A DNA stretch of 64,000 bases. It comes from Deltaproteobacteria bacterium. GTDB taxonomy: Bacteria; Desulfobacterota; Dissulfuribacteria; Dissulfuribacterales; DYLC01. This document shows positions 53,787 through 61,909 of the stretch, piece after piece. Numbering within the stretch: the first letter of the stretch is position 1; the number at the start of each line of letters is the position of its first letter. The stretch spans positions 1 to 64,000 of the forward strand of contig JAQVIJ010000002.1 of the NCBI GenBank assembly GCA_028695735.1, in the 5' to 3' direction. A program made the translations under genes and the position numbers. The notes below the pieces were generated by a model. That model was not told where the DNA came from and did no database searches. It saw only the letters and a program-made list of their open reading frames with translations.

Positions 53787-54962
53787 ATGATGGATTCTTT
53801 GGAAAATAAACCATTACTGTCTTACATTAAAGGGACTGTTACGGCCGGTCTCGAAAAAAATCCTGTAACTTTTCAGGAAAGCTGTTATATTTTATTGAAT
53901 ATGGCTATACAGGAACCTGTTCAACCCTCACTCAAAAAAGAAAAAGACGCCTTGAAAAACGAACTGGCTGTCAGGTCGATGAAGCGCCTTTCCTGTCGGG
54001 AGAAGGTAAAAAACCTGTTGCAGCTGTTCAAAAAGGACGACAGGGTGCTTGTTGTCATTGTCTCAGACCCTGACTCCATGGCCTCCGCCTTTGCCTTGCA
54101 GCGTCTTTTGCGCAGGCGTGTGGAGGCATTGGCCATCGCACACCCCAATGAGATGAAGCGGGTCAACAATATCGCCATGAAGGAGCTGCTGAAGATTCCC
54201 CTGGAGCGGTTGAGGAATATCAAAAAAGAACACTTCACCAAGTTTGTCCTGCTGGACTCACAACCCCATCATCTGCCTGAACTGTCCCAGTTTTCCTATG
54301 ATGTCGTCATAGACCATCATCCTGTGACAGAGGGCTGGAGCGCCTCTTTCGTGGATATCCGGCCTGAATACGGTGCCACTGCCACCATGCTTGCCGAGTA
54401 TCTCAAGGCCGCCAAGATTGAACCCTCGGTGCATCTGGCCACCGCCCTTTTCTATGCCATCAAGACCGACACCCTCAATTTCACCAAAAAGGCCATTGCT
54501 GCGGATGTCCTGTGTTTTCAGAACCTGTTTAAGCGCATCAATCAGCAGTTGTTGAACAAGATAGAATCTTCCACTATTCGTAAAAGTGAGCTGAAATATT
54601 TCAAGGCAGCCTTCGCCAATCTTGTAGTGCATGAAAATCGTATATATTGCCACATAGAAAGGCTGCCCAATCCAGATCTGCTGGTGGTGATAGCTGATTT
54701 CCTGACCTGTGTACACGAGGTGGGGTGGGTGATAGTTTCAGGCAGGTGTGCCGATAAACTGGTGGTTATTCTCAGGTGCGACGGCTACAAGAAGGATGCA
54801 GGTAAACTCGCCCAAAAACTCTTTCAGCATATCGGCTCTGCAGGAGGCCATAAACAGCGCGCCAGGGCCGAGATTCCATGGGAGAACCTGCCTGAAAAAT
54901 TGAGCAACCGGTTTACCACATCCACGCTGCGCAGGCTTGTGACCGAACATCTGGACAAATAA
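53787..54962 (+). CDS. DHH family phosphoesterase
   Basis: The enzyme is about 391 aa. It has a DHH domain with VVIVSDPDSMASAFALQRLL, VLLDSQP and VIDHHPVTEG (DHH motif), and a DHHA1 domain ending in IGSAGGHKQRARAEIP (GGGH-like). These are the metal-binding features of NrnA-type and RecJ-like phosphoesterases that remove short RNAs or dinucleotides. The N-terminal 50 residues precede the conserved part. Starts at 53760, 53775 and 53787 all fall close to the AAAGGA at 53769-53774; 53787 has the more workable spacing. A direct c-di-AMP or pGpG role is possible given the c-di-GMP enzyme nearby, but not shown. Confidence 0.85.
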   Translation: MMDSLENKPLLSYIKGTVTAGLEKNPVTFQESCYILLNMAIQEPVQPSLKKEKDALKNELAVRSMKRLSCREKVKNLLQLFKKDDRVLVVIVSDPDSMASAFALQRLLRRRVEALAIAHPNEMKRVNNIAMKELLKIPLERLRNIKKEHFTKFVLLDSQPHHLPELSQFSYDVVIDHHPVTEGWSASFVDIRPEYGATATMLAEYLKAAKIEPSVHLATALFYAIKTDTLNFTKKAIAADVLCFQNLFKRINQQLLNKIESSTIRKSELKYFKAAFANLVVHENRIYCHIERLPNPDLLVVIADFLTCVHEVGWVIVSGRCADKLVVILRCDGYKKDAGKLAQKLFQHIGSAGGHKQRARAEIPWENLPEKLSNRFTTSTLRRLVTEHLDK

Positions 54963-54977
54963 AAAGGAGACCTGATT

Positions 54978-56177
54978 ATGCCAAATACCATCGCCATGAT
55001 CCTGGCCGGGGGAAGGGTCGGTGAACTGGATGTCCTGACACATGAACGGCCCAAGTCCACTGTCCCATTCGGCGGGCTTTACCGCATCATAGATTTCCCT
55101 TTGAGCAATCTCATGAATTCAGGCATAGAGCGTGTGGGTATTTTGAGTCAGTATCGCTCTTCGTCTCTCATAAAACACATAGGCATGGGGGCCTCATGGG
55201 ATATGGTGGGAAGGCATAGAGGAGTGAGCCTGTTGCCGCCTTTTCACGGATTGAATGCCTCGGACTGGTATAAAGGGACTGCGGATGCCGTTTATCAGAA
55301 CCTGGATTTTATTCGCTCACACGCCCCTGATCTGGTGGTGCTGCTTTCAGGGGATCATGTCTATTCCATGGATTATCGAAAGGTTATAGCCTTTCATCAG
55401 GAGATGCAGGCCGATGCCACAGCGGTCTTTACGTCCATGCCAGGTGATACATCGAGATTCGGACAGGCCGTAATAGCCGACGATGGGCCGAGTGGCGGCA
55501 GAATACTTGAATATGTGGAAAAACCCGCCACCCCCATATCCAGTTGGGTCTCCCTGACCATATTTGTCTTTAGGACGTCTGTCCTGGAGGAGTTACTTCA
55601 GGCCAATGTGACGGCGTCATCTCATGAATTCGGCAGGGACATTCTGCCGGATCTGGTGAAAAATTATCGTTTTTTTGGCTATAAATTCCATGGATACTGG
55701 GCATACAGCCGCACCCTCGAAGAATATTGGAATGCCAATATGGCCCTTTTGGGCAGACATCCTGTCATAGACCTGCATGAGTGGCGTGTGCGCACAAATT
55801 TGGATCACGAAGCCATAAGGGACAGGCCACCGGCGATAATAGGTCCTTCAGCCTTCTTGCGCAATGTCAGATGCTATAATGGAGTGCAAGTGGAGGGCAG
55901 GGTCGAAAATTCCATTCTGTTCCCCGGCGTATGCGTGGAAAAAGGGGCGGAAGTCAGGAATTCCATTTTGTTTTTCGATAGTTATGTGAAGGCTGGCGCC
56001 CGCTTGAATCGTGCTATAACGGATATCGGAGTTCAAATAGGCAGAAACTGTGCTGTGGGCGGGATGGAGCAAACGGAAAGGAGTGAGCTTGCGGTCATAG
56101 GAACGAAGGCCGTGCTTGCAGACGGCATGTGCATACCGGCAGGCGGACGTGTCTTGCCGCATGCAACGGTTGTCTGA
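54978..56177 (+). CDS. glgC: Glucose-1-phosphate adenylyltransferase (GlgC)
   Basis: This 399-aa sugar nucleotidyltransferase makes ADP-glucose for glycogen. It has the start AMILAGGRVGELDVLTHERP, KSTVPFGGLYRIIDFPLSN, the active region LLSGDHVYSMDY, YVEKPATP, and a C-terminal left-handed beta helix with IIGPSAFLRN and VENSILFPGVCV. The usual GGxGxRL is replaced by GGRVGELDVLT, a variation seen in GlgC-like proteins. AAAAGGAGACCTGATT precedes the ATG. No other glycogen gene is present. Confidence 0.9.
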   Translation: MPNTIAMILAGGRVGELDVLTHERPKSTVPFGGLYRIIDFPLSNLMNSGIERVGILSQYRSSSLIKHIGMGASWDMVGRHRGVSLLPPFHGLNASDWYKGTADAVYQNLDFIRSHAPDLVVLLSGDHVYSMDYRKVIAFHQEMQADATAVFTSMPGDTSRFGQAVIADDGPSGGRILEYVEKPATPISSWVSLTIFVFRTSVLEELLQANVTASSHEFGRDILPDLVKNYRFFGYKFHGYWAYSRTLEEYWNANMALLGRHPVIDLHEWRVRTNLDHEAIRDRPPAIIGPSAFLRNVRCYNGVQVEGRVENSILFPGVCVEKGAEVRNSILFFDSYVKAGARLNRAITDIGVQIGRNCAVGGMEQTERSELAVIGTKAVLADGMCIPAGGRVLPHATVV

Positions 56178-56208
56178 TGTCTGCCGGAATAAGTCTTGTG
56201 GAAATTGG

Positions 56209-57021
56209 TTATTTTTCAGGGAATCCTATCTCTTTTGAGAGATTCATGGCCGATACAGCAGCGCCTTTGTGAATGTCCTGAATGGGGAATTTGCCCTCAC
56301 ACACGGCTTTTATGGTGTGAATGATGAGGGGAATCTCCCTTTTTACTGTTTCTTTTCTTATTTCTGCGAAAAGCGGGAGTTTTTCTCCGAATCTTTCTTG
56401 TAAGGCGGTTTTGCCCAGTTGCTTGAGCTGTTGTTCGAAGTGCTCCCAAAGCCCGTTCCACGCAGCGCCTGTAATGGGAAATGAACAGTAGGTGATAGCT
56501 GGCCCCTTGTCCAGTTCCGGTGTTACCAGGTGCATCATGGCGCCTGCGGTTTTGTGGTGCCCGAAGATGGTTTGCCATACCACCTCCTGCCATGTACCCA
56601 CAGGGCCGCCTGGTTCAGCTGGGTGCAGATTGATGGTGGGTATGCTCAGACATACCTCCGGGCTGACTACCCACATATAGCCTGCCAGCACCACAAAATC
56701 AGGTTGCAACCCCGTCAAGAGCCGCAATACCTCTTTGTGATACAGGATTCGCCAGTGGTCTTTGTCCTGTTTGCGAAGCTCCGGCATGAATTGCATGGCC
56801 GGTAAAGAGACGGCCGGAATTCCGGCATCCTGGGCTAGCCGCAGGATTGCGTCGCTGTGCGGCCCTTCACCGGCGTTTTTTGAGCAGAAGACATGATTGA
56901 AACGGCCTGGTATCAGCCCTTGGTCCACGGCCCTTTTGACTTCGATAAAGAGGTCAACGGCGGCCTGGTCTCTGCCTGTAGTCCACCACCCAAAACCGTG
57001 CTCACATGCGGAGTGTGCCAT
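56209..57021 (-). CDS. Formyltransferase family protein
   Basis: This 270-aa protein has the formyltransferase fold of PurN-like enzymes. It has HVFCSKNAGEGPHSDAILRL, DFVVLAGYMWVVSPEV, the catalytic Asn-His pair INLHPAEPGGPVGTW and the catalytic Asp in PELDKGPAITY. It lacks the normal PurN N-terminus (VLISGNGS), and a GTWQEV insert follows the NLHP loop, so the acceptor is probably not GAR. The start at 57021 follows AAGGAGACGATTG; a TTG one codon earlier is possible. It lies 11 nt after the SLOG gene, probably the same transcript. Confidence 0.82.
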   Translation of the reverse strand: MAHSACEHGFGWWTTGRDQAAVDLFIEVKRAVDQGLIPGRFNHVFCSKNAGEGPHSDAILRLAQDAGIPAVSLPAMQFMPELRKQDKDHWRILYHKEVLRLLTGLQPDFVVLAGYMWVVSPEVCLSIPTINLHPAEPGGPVGTWQEVVWQTIFGHHKTAGAMMHLVTPELDKGPAITYCSFPITGAAWNGLWEHFEQQLKQLGKTALQERFGEKLPLFAEIRKETVKREIPLIIHTIKAVCEGKFPIQDIHKGAAVSAMNLSKEIGFPEK

Positions 57022-57032
57022 CAATCGTCTCC

Positions 57033-57416
57033 TTACAGCCTGCGGGGGTTCATGTACAGCTTCAGAAACCCGTCAGGCCTCACCTCTGCCAGGAGTTTTT
57101 TCGCCCTCTTGGAGATATCGATCATGTGTTTCGTGCCCTCCGATTGGCCGTCCCAGAAGCAGATTACAAAGTCAGCCGCCTTCAAAATCACCTCGTTGCG
57201 CATCATTGTAGCCTTCAGGCCGTGTTTATTCCATTCGGATGGAATGATCTTGCATTCCATGCCCCGCTGCCTGGCATATTCCTCACCCATGCGGTCAGCG
57301 CCTGGTGCATTGCCTGACAGGATGATATCGCCTTCCACAAGTATCTGATCCAGAACCTCTGCAACCAATTCTATGGAGTCCACATTCCTTGAACCACCTA
57401 CAGCGACCTTTGCCAT
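57033..57416 (-). CDS. SLOG-family (YspA/cpYpsA-like) nucleotide-binding protein
   Basis: This 127-aa protein of the SLOG superfamily has the start VAVGGSRNVDSIELV, the binding loop ILSGNAPGADRMGEEYA, then PSEWNKHG and ADFVICFWDGQSEGTKHMID. These match YspA/DUF2493-like proteins that bind nucleotides or nucleotide-sugar ligands and often join defence or NAD-linked signalling. The ATG at 57416 follows AAAGGAGGTCTTC. It is divergent from feoA and shares a short control region with it. Confidence 0.82.
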   Translation of the reverse strand: MAKVAVGGSRNVDSIELVAEVLDQILVEGDIILSGNAPGADRMGEEYARQRGMECKIIPSEWNKHGLKATMMRNEVILKAADFVICFWDGQSEGTKHMIDISKRAKKLLAEVRPDGFLKLYMNPRRL

Positions 57417-57510
57417 GAAGACCTCCTTTGAGGTGGGTTTCAAACCCGTATTTTTTTGCTATATTACCACAAGTTTTGTGGCAAAGATAGATAACGCTGG
57501 AGCGGTATAT

Positions 57511-57786
57511 ATGACACTGGATGATTTGAGAGTTGGAGAAAGGGGCCGGATAAACAGGCTGAATGCCACAGGCCCCTTCAAAAAACGCCTTCTGGAGATG
57601 GGTTTTGTGCAGGGTGTTGAGGTCAAGGTGATAAAATATGCCCCGCTTTTGGACCCAGTTGAATACTGCATCAAGGGTTATCATGTAAGCCTCAGGCATG
57701 AGGAGGCGCAACTGATAGAAGTGGAGCCGTTGAGCGGCGCGTGTTTCTGTGACGCCGGTTTCAAAAGGCATAGGCGAGAGCGATAG
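57511..57786 (+). CDS. feoA: FeoA-domain protein
   Basis: This 91-aa protein starts at 57511 after CTGGAGCGGTATAT and carries an SH3-like FeoA domain: MTLDDLRVGERGRINRLNA, KKRLLEMGFVQGVEVKVIKY and YCIKGYHVSLRHEEAQLIEV. A Cys-rich tail (SGACFCDAGFKRHRRER) follows. FeoA assists the FeoB iron(II) transporter; no feoB lies in the window. A tiny hydrophobic ORF follows after 2 nt. Confidence 0.88.
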   Translation: MTLDDLRVGERGRINRLNATGPFKKRLLEMGFVQGVEVKVIKYAPLLDPVEYCIKGYHVSLRHEEAQLIEVEPLSGACFCDAGFKRHRRER

Positions 57787-57788
57787 TG

Positions 57789-57842
57789 ATGATAATGGCA
57801 ATAATAATCAGCACGGTTACCACAACTATCGTCGTTTTTTGA
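57789..57842 (+). CDS. Possible 17-aa hydrophobic peptide after feoA
   Basis: A short frame reads MIMAIIISTVTTTIVVF, beginning 2 nt after the FeoA stop. Almost all residues are hydrophobic or Thr/Ser, as in single-span membrane peptides. There is no clear ribosome site, though coupling to feoA could serve. It is too short to judge by codon use and may be chance. Confidence 0.3.
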   Translation: MIMAIIISTVTTTIVVF

Positions 57843-57949
57843 ATCAGGTTGACGCCTTGGGTGTAGTCAAATGTAGTCAAAACCCTTTGTTTATTATTGT
57901 CAAAGGTTAAATAACTACCTTCATAACATTTTGATTTATTTACATGAAT

Positions 57950-58025
57950 TGGAGCCGGCAGTCGGATTCGAACCGATGACCTGCTGATTACGAATCAGCT
58001 GCTCTACCAGCTGAGCTATGCCGGC
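57950..58025 (-). tRNA. tRNA-Thr (CGT)
   Basis: On the minus strand the acceptor arms GCCGGCA and TGCCGGC pair, the anticodon loop ATTCGTAAT gives CGT, and the T arm is GGTTCGAATCC. TCCA ends the gene, so CCA is encoded. Confidence 0.95.
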
Positions 58026-58165
58026 CCCGAACGATTGGCATTTTTACTCGATTTTAAAGGGCTTTTCAAGGCCTGAAATCCTTAACGAGGCCTTCTTGGT
58101 TGACTCACCTTGCTGGAATTGGCTGCGACTTTCTGCTGCCCTGGTGTTTCAATGCCCTCCTGTAT

Positions 58166-58555
58166 CTAATCCCCTAAATATTGCAGATAGCTCTTGTGGT
58201 CTTCCGTGATGACCCTGGCCTGAATAGTCATCTCCTTGCCCTGTTTTGCCTGCCTCGGCCTTTTGCCTGTGACATAGATGCAGCGGTCCTGGCCTGTCAG
58301 CGTCCAGTCACTGCGGGTTTTCATGACCGTATTGTCGTTGCAACCACTCCAGCCCTCAAACCTGCCAGACACTCGAACCACCGTGCCATTGGGCAGGCCA
58401 TAGACCCCTTCCACACTCACTGCTTGAGGCCTTTTTGAGTCTGCAAGCCCGGTTCCAAAGGAGCAGGAGGCAAAGGCAAGGCATATACAGCCGGCTATAA
58501 TGCCCCTTGCCTTGGCGGCAAAGGGCATCGTCTTGTGAAGGTGCAAAGTGGTCAT
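58166..58555 (-). CDS. Small exported protein, possible OB-fold lipoprotein
   Basis: This 129-aa precursor has a positive N-terminus and a hydrophobic stretch, GIIAGCICLAFASC, ending in a lipobox-like ASC. The mature part has beta-strand-rich VVRVSGRFEGWSGCNDN and WTLTGQDRCIYVTGKRP. This resembles small OB-fold proteins of the YgiW/nucleic-acid-binding type, but I cannot name the family. Its ATG overlaps the TAA of the clostripain-like gene (TAATG), so the two are co-translated and may act together in the envelope. Confidence 0.6.
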   Translation of the reverse strand: MTTLHLHKTMPFAAKARGIIAGCICLAFASCSFGTGLADSKRPQAVSVEGVYGLPNGTVVRVSGRFEGWSGCNDNTVMKTRSDWTLTGQDRCIYVTGKRPRQAKQGKEMTIQARVITEDHKSYLQYLGD

Positions 58556-60417
58556 TATCTTCGGCTTCTATAGGTTTGATAGAGTCTGGTGAGGTTTTTC
58601 TTTAGGGACTTGCCGCGTCTTGCGCTGGAGAGCTCCTTGGCCTTGTACAGGGCGTTTCGCAGGGCCTCAAAGGAGTGGGTATAGGAGGAACGGACCATAT
58701 CATATGGCACCCACCAGTCAGAATAAACCCCCAGGAAGATGCCCATGATCACATCGTCGTCCCAGTCCTCAGGCACAGGGTGCAGAAGGCTCATGCGTTT
58801 GTAGTAGTCGCCCGGTGTGAATTGCCAAAAATTTATGCCTGCTGCAGGGTCCATGTAAAGGGAGTACACATTGGCATAGTGGTCCCGTTTGCCATTTGCA
58901 TAATAATTGACAATGAGCAGATAGTCCCCCTTCATGATGCGGGGTTGAGTTCCGTAGATCTCATAGCTGTCGCCTGAGTCAGTGGAGTCAGGTGAAAAGA
59001 AGCCGTTGGTGGTGGTTTGGCCCATCCAGGGGGCATTCAGGCCTCCATCCGGCTCAAAAACAAAGATATCCACATCCGCATCCCCGAATGCCCAGGCGTC
59101 GTTAAACCAGGCGGCTGCCAGGGCAAAGCCTCCATTGGTCATCTCATAGCCGTTTTGAATGTTGCCCACTGCCTGTAAAAATGTTGTTATGAGCTGAAGC
59201 CAATTGGGTTGGTCCGTATTGATGGCCAGGGTTTTATAGAGGGCCAGGTCATCCTGAGTTACGTCCTTCTGGTCAGGAAAGAAGATGGCTATGCCGTGGG
59301 AATCAGCCACAGAGCCGGCGCTGAATGTGCCTCCGGATGAACCGGCTGAGACGTGTTTTTCCGCAATCACCAACTGGTGTTCTATAAATGACACCAGGTC
59401 GTTGGCCTTTGTCCCCACATCATCCTGAAGCGAGGTCAGGCCATTTAAAAAGGATACCAGGTCGATATAGCCGCTCTCGCTGTAGGCCTGGGCATTGCTT
59501 CGAGCATTTTCCAGGCTCTGGACATAGATGGTCATATTGGAGGTTATGGCCTGCGAAATGGCCTTTATCTTTGCATGAAGGGAGGGCACCAAGGCCATAT
59601 CTATGGCGGATTTGGTGGCATTGGAGCGTGCCCCTTCATAGGAGGCCACGAATTTCTGCACTATAAGGCTGGCAGCCTCTCGAGACGAGATATAGGGATT
59701 GGCGGAAAGGCCTGAGAGTATGTCCTTGTAGGGATTGCCCGTGCCGGGCTCTGTCTCTTCAGAGAACACCATGTAATCCGTGAGCCCTGAAAACTCGTAT
59801 GCCACCTCATACATGGCCATGAGGCAGGCATCGAAGTCCAGAATGGCCAGGTGCACGCCCGAGGCTCCCACTCCGTTTTTTAGCTGCGCTATGCTCATGA
59901 AGGCGTTGGATGTCTCGTCTTCTACAGCGCCTCTGCGCAATACCTTGGAATAACTGCGCCAGCCCAGACCATGGTCCCAGATGGTGAGGGCATATCTGTT
60001 GGCCGGATAATTAGTGGCAGCCCAGTGTATAAAATCGGCCAGAGTGGATGGGTCGGCCATATTTACATTGCCCAGGTTCACGGCATCCTTGACCTGGCCG
60101 TTTGCTATGTGAAGGCGATGGGTGTTGTAATCCGAAAGATACGAAGGCAGTGTAAAGGAGTATTTTGGGCTCAACTCCATCTGCACCACGATGTTTATGC
60201 GTGAGTCAGTGGAGGCCTGCCGCATCTCCTCGATGTCCTTGATGGCCTCTTCCGAAAGGTTGTTGTCAGCGCCTATATAGACCATGTATGTCCATTCCGC
60301 TGACCATGCAGAGGAAATGGGGGTGAGGAGCAGCCAAAAAAATGCCAGAGTTACCAGGCTGATGGCATAAAGCCAGGCAGAATGCAAACAGGAATCGTTT
60401 TGGCGGTGTGTTGACAT
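58555..60417 (-). CDS. Clostripain-like (C11) cysteine peptidase
   Basis: This 620-aa exported protein has a signal-anchor at residues 14-40. A C11 peptidase domain follows (WTYMVYIGADNNLSEEAI), with catalytic His149 in IWDHGLGW and Cys198 in LDFDACLMAMYE. A C-terminal region carries beta-sandwich features (DVDIFVFEPDGGLN, YANVYSLYMD) typical of lipoprotein or secretion domains. Clostripain cleaves after Arg. AAGGAGCCTCCC precedes the ATG. The target proteins are unknown. Confidence 0.88.
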   Translation of the reverse strand: MSTHRQNDSCLHSAWLYAISLVTLAFFWLLLTPISSAWSAEWTYMVYIGADNNLSEEAIKDIEEMRQASTDSRINIVVQMELSPKYSFTLPSYLSDYNTHRLHIANGQVKDAVNLGNVNMADPSTLADFIHWAATNYPANRYALTIWDHGLGWRSYSKVLRRGAVEDETSNAFMSIAQLKNGVGASGVHLAILDFDACLMAMYEVAYEFSGLTDYMVFSEETEPGTGNPYKDILSGLSANPYISSREAASLIVQKFVASYEGARSNATKSAIDMALVPSLHAKIKAISQAITSNMTIYVQSLENARSNAQAYSESGYIDLVSFLNGLTSLQDDVGTKANDLVSFIEHQLVIAEKHVSAGSSGGTFSAGSVADSHGIAIFFPDQKDVTQDDLALYKTLAINTDQPNWLQLITTFLQAVGNIQNGYEMTNGGFALAAAWFNDAWAFGDADVDIFVFEPDGGLNAPWMGQTTTNGFFSPDSTDSGDSYEIYGTQPRIMKGDYLLIVNYYANGKRDHYANVYSLYMDPAAGINFWQFTPGDYYKRMSLLHPVPEDWDDDVIMGIFLGVYSDWWVPYDMVRSSYTHSFEALRNALYKAKELSSARRGKSLKKNLTRLYQTYRSRR

Positions 60418-60650
60418 GGGAGGCTCCTTGCTTTTTTGTGTTTTAAAGCATGTTATGATTTTTAACCGATTTTTGAAAAAATAAAAGATAAAATTTTGTG
60501 TTGTGTGGAGAATAGAAAAGCATAGACATCATCAAGAAAAAGGACCATCAAAAAAGGACAAAAAAGGATAGACACATTCTAATAAAAACAAAAAAGTATA
60601 GGTACATTCCTGAATAACATTTTTAATGGATACAAAAAGACATCATTTTT

Positions 60651-60700
60651 TGGGGGCGGCAGCGGTGAAGCATTTGTTCCATGCGTCGCATAACTGCCAA
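60651..60700 (+). repeat. Cloverleaf repeat, left half, copy D
   Basis: GCGGCAGCGGTGAAGCATTT and the start of the first inner hairpin (GCATAACTGCC) are present. The rest is replaced by the 60713-60924 element and unrelated sequence. Confidence 0.75.
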
Positions 60701-60712
60701 GGAAGGAGGGGC

Positions 60713-60924
60713 GGTACAGACTCATCGTCATTGCGAGCCTGTCTGCGTGCAACGCACAGGCAGGACGGCGATAGCCGCCGAAGTAGGGGCGACCGGCCGG
60801 TCGCCCCTACATTCTTTTGTACAGGTGATTGCTTCGCTTCGCTCGCCTTCGCGCCAAGGCCTTGGAGCGAGCACCCTTCGGGCCGAGGCCTTCAGCGCGT
60901 GGCGCAATGACAACCGCCTGTACC
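60713..60924. mobile_element. MITE-like palindromic element next to copy D
   Basis: The 212-bp segment is bounded by GGTACAG (60713-60719) and CTGTACC (60918-60924). It carries a second inverted pair, GTCATTGCG (60728) and CGCAATGAC (60903). Within it lies a perfect 28-bp palindrome with arms GTAGGGGCGACCGG and CCGGTCGCCCCTAC at 60783-60810. It encodes no protein. It appears inserted in or beside a cloverleaf repeat, fitting a small non-autonomous element. Confidence 0.7.
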
Positions 60925-61048
60925 ATCGCTGAAGAAAAAACATTCTTCGGACAGAAAAGCCAGAACAAGCAACAAAAGCAAGCAACAAAAGGATGGGCAC
61001 ATTCCTAAATAACTTTTTTAATGGATATAAAAAGACATCATTTTTTGG

Positions 61049-61163
61049 GGGCGGCAGCGGTGAAGCATTTGTTCCATGCGTCGCATAACTGCCCTCCATG
61101 GCAGTATGCGCCGCCGGCGCCCTCCATGGCGCCTATTTCACAAACACTCCACCACTGCCGCCC
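61049..61163 (+). repeat. Cloverleaf palindromic repeat, copy E
   Basis: It is nearly identical to copy A. The outer stem GGGCGGCAGCGGTG pairs with CACCACTGCCGCCC (wobble or mismatch at one site). The inner hairpins GCATAACTGCC/GGCAGTATGC and GGCGCC/GGCGCC are the same. Confidence 0.85.
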
Positions 61164-61482
61164 TGCTCGTCCCTGCGGAATCCTATGTCCATAATGGGTT
61201 CCCTATCCATTCCTGATGTAATCCCACTGATAACTGATTGACCTGCTGTGATAGTGAGCTGGTATTTCTGCCAATAAAAAACGCTGGTTGAACCGGCACT
61301 TCTGTCAATAAAAAAAGTGAAATTGGCCTTTACCATCATTATTCACTCAAGTGCAAAGGGTATGTGCTGCTTTGAAGCGTCGTTTATGATTGGGTTTGGG
61401 TTTTCTTGAAGGGTGTTAACCAAACTCCAAAGAGTCTATGTCTTTTTTAAGCGGCTTCTGATGTAGGATGTGGAGGTGGGGA

Positions 61483-61598
61483 GGGGCGAGGGCAGTCGGT
61501 GTTTGTGGAATAGGCGCCACGGAGGGCGCCGGCCCCACATCTCCGCCATGGAGGGCGGTTATGTGGGGCATGGAACAAATATCGGCTGCCCTCGCCCC
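61483..61598 (-). repeat. Cloverleaf palindromic repeat, copy F
   Basis: It matches copy B: outer stem GGGGCGAGGGCAG with CTGCCCTCGCCCC, then GGCGCC/GGCGCC and CCCCACAT...ATGTGGGG inner arms. Together with E it reproduces the A-B arrangement, but with a longer spacer (about 319 nt). Confidence 0.85.
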
Positions 61599-61621
61599 TA
61601 AAACAAAAACATGTCATTGGG

Positions 61622-61674
61622 CCTTATAAAATTGCCCCTTCGCCCGATAACTGCGTTGCTTGCCTGCGAAAAAT
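61622..61674 (-). repeat. 50-bp dispersed repeat, copy 3
   Basis: Read on the minus strand it gives TTTTCGCAGGCAAGCAACGC, AGTTAT and GGGCGAAGGGGCAATTTT, matching copies 1 and 2 near the cheD-like gene. It is more than 47 kb away from them. Confidence 0.75.
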
Positions 61675-61736
61675 GCTCACATACCTGTCTTCATGCAACA
61701 AAGAGAAAAATAACGAGAAAAAGGACAGACCCATTC

Positions 61737-61791
61737 TCCGCCAAGAAGGGCGGTTATGTGGGCATGGAACAAATACTGGCTGCCCTCGCCC
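61737..61791 (-). repeat. Cloverleaf repeat, right half, copy G
   Basis: The CCGCCAAGAAGGGCGG hairpin, TTATGTGGGCATGGAACAAA and CTGCCCTCGCCC match the right half of copies B and F. The left half is missing; a leader fragment abuts it instead. Confidence 0.75.
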
Positions 61792-61836
61792 TAACATCAC
61801 ACACAAAAAATAGTTTTTTTGAGCCTTTTATGACCG

Positions 61837-61863
61837 TTGACATAAAAGACCAAGTTATATAAA
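61837..61863 (+). promoter_or_regulatory. Likely promoter of the rfb genes
   Basis: TTGACA at 61837 is followed by TATAAA at 61858 (15-nt spacing) or TAAAAG (17 nt). It lies about 45 nt before the rfbA start, outside the repeats. Confidence 0.5.
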
Positions 61864-61909
61864 AGAGGACATTCCTGGACATTCCCATATTCCTTCAAGG
61901 GGTCATTTC

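Larger units (their letters stand above)
60418..61836. other. Gene-free repeat-rich region upstream of rfbA
   Basis: No supported gene lies in this 1.4-kb stretch. It holds cloverleaf repeats D (left half), E, F and G (right half), a 212-bp MITE-like element (60713-60924) inserted next to D, a reverse copy of the 50-bp repeat (61622-61674) and AT-rich leader motifs. The E-F pair with its spacer repeats the A-B pair of 50550-50991. Confidence 0.7.

Noticed and set aside
56209-57021. PurN phosphoribosylglycinamide formyltransferase
   Set aside because: Catalytic Asn-His-Asp are present but the N-terminal ribose-phosphate loop and the usual NIHPSLLP string are not, so only the wider family is called.
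60626-60932. Two overlapping frames across repeat D and the MITE-like element
   Set aside because: They are products of GC-rich inverted repeats; the same peptides appear on both strands through the palindromes.
50550-61598. CRISPR array or integron attC array
   Set aside because: Repeat copies are long palindromes of variable spacing in both orientations, with no regular unique spacers, no cas genes and no integrase or cassette genes.
61611-61862. 83-codon frame upstream of rfbA
   Set aside because: It spans the 50-bp repeat, repeat G and the rfb promoter, without a ribosome site.
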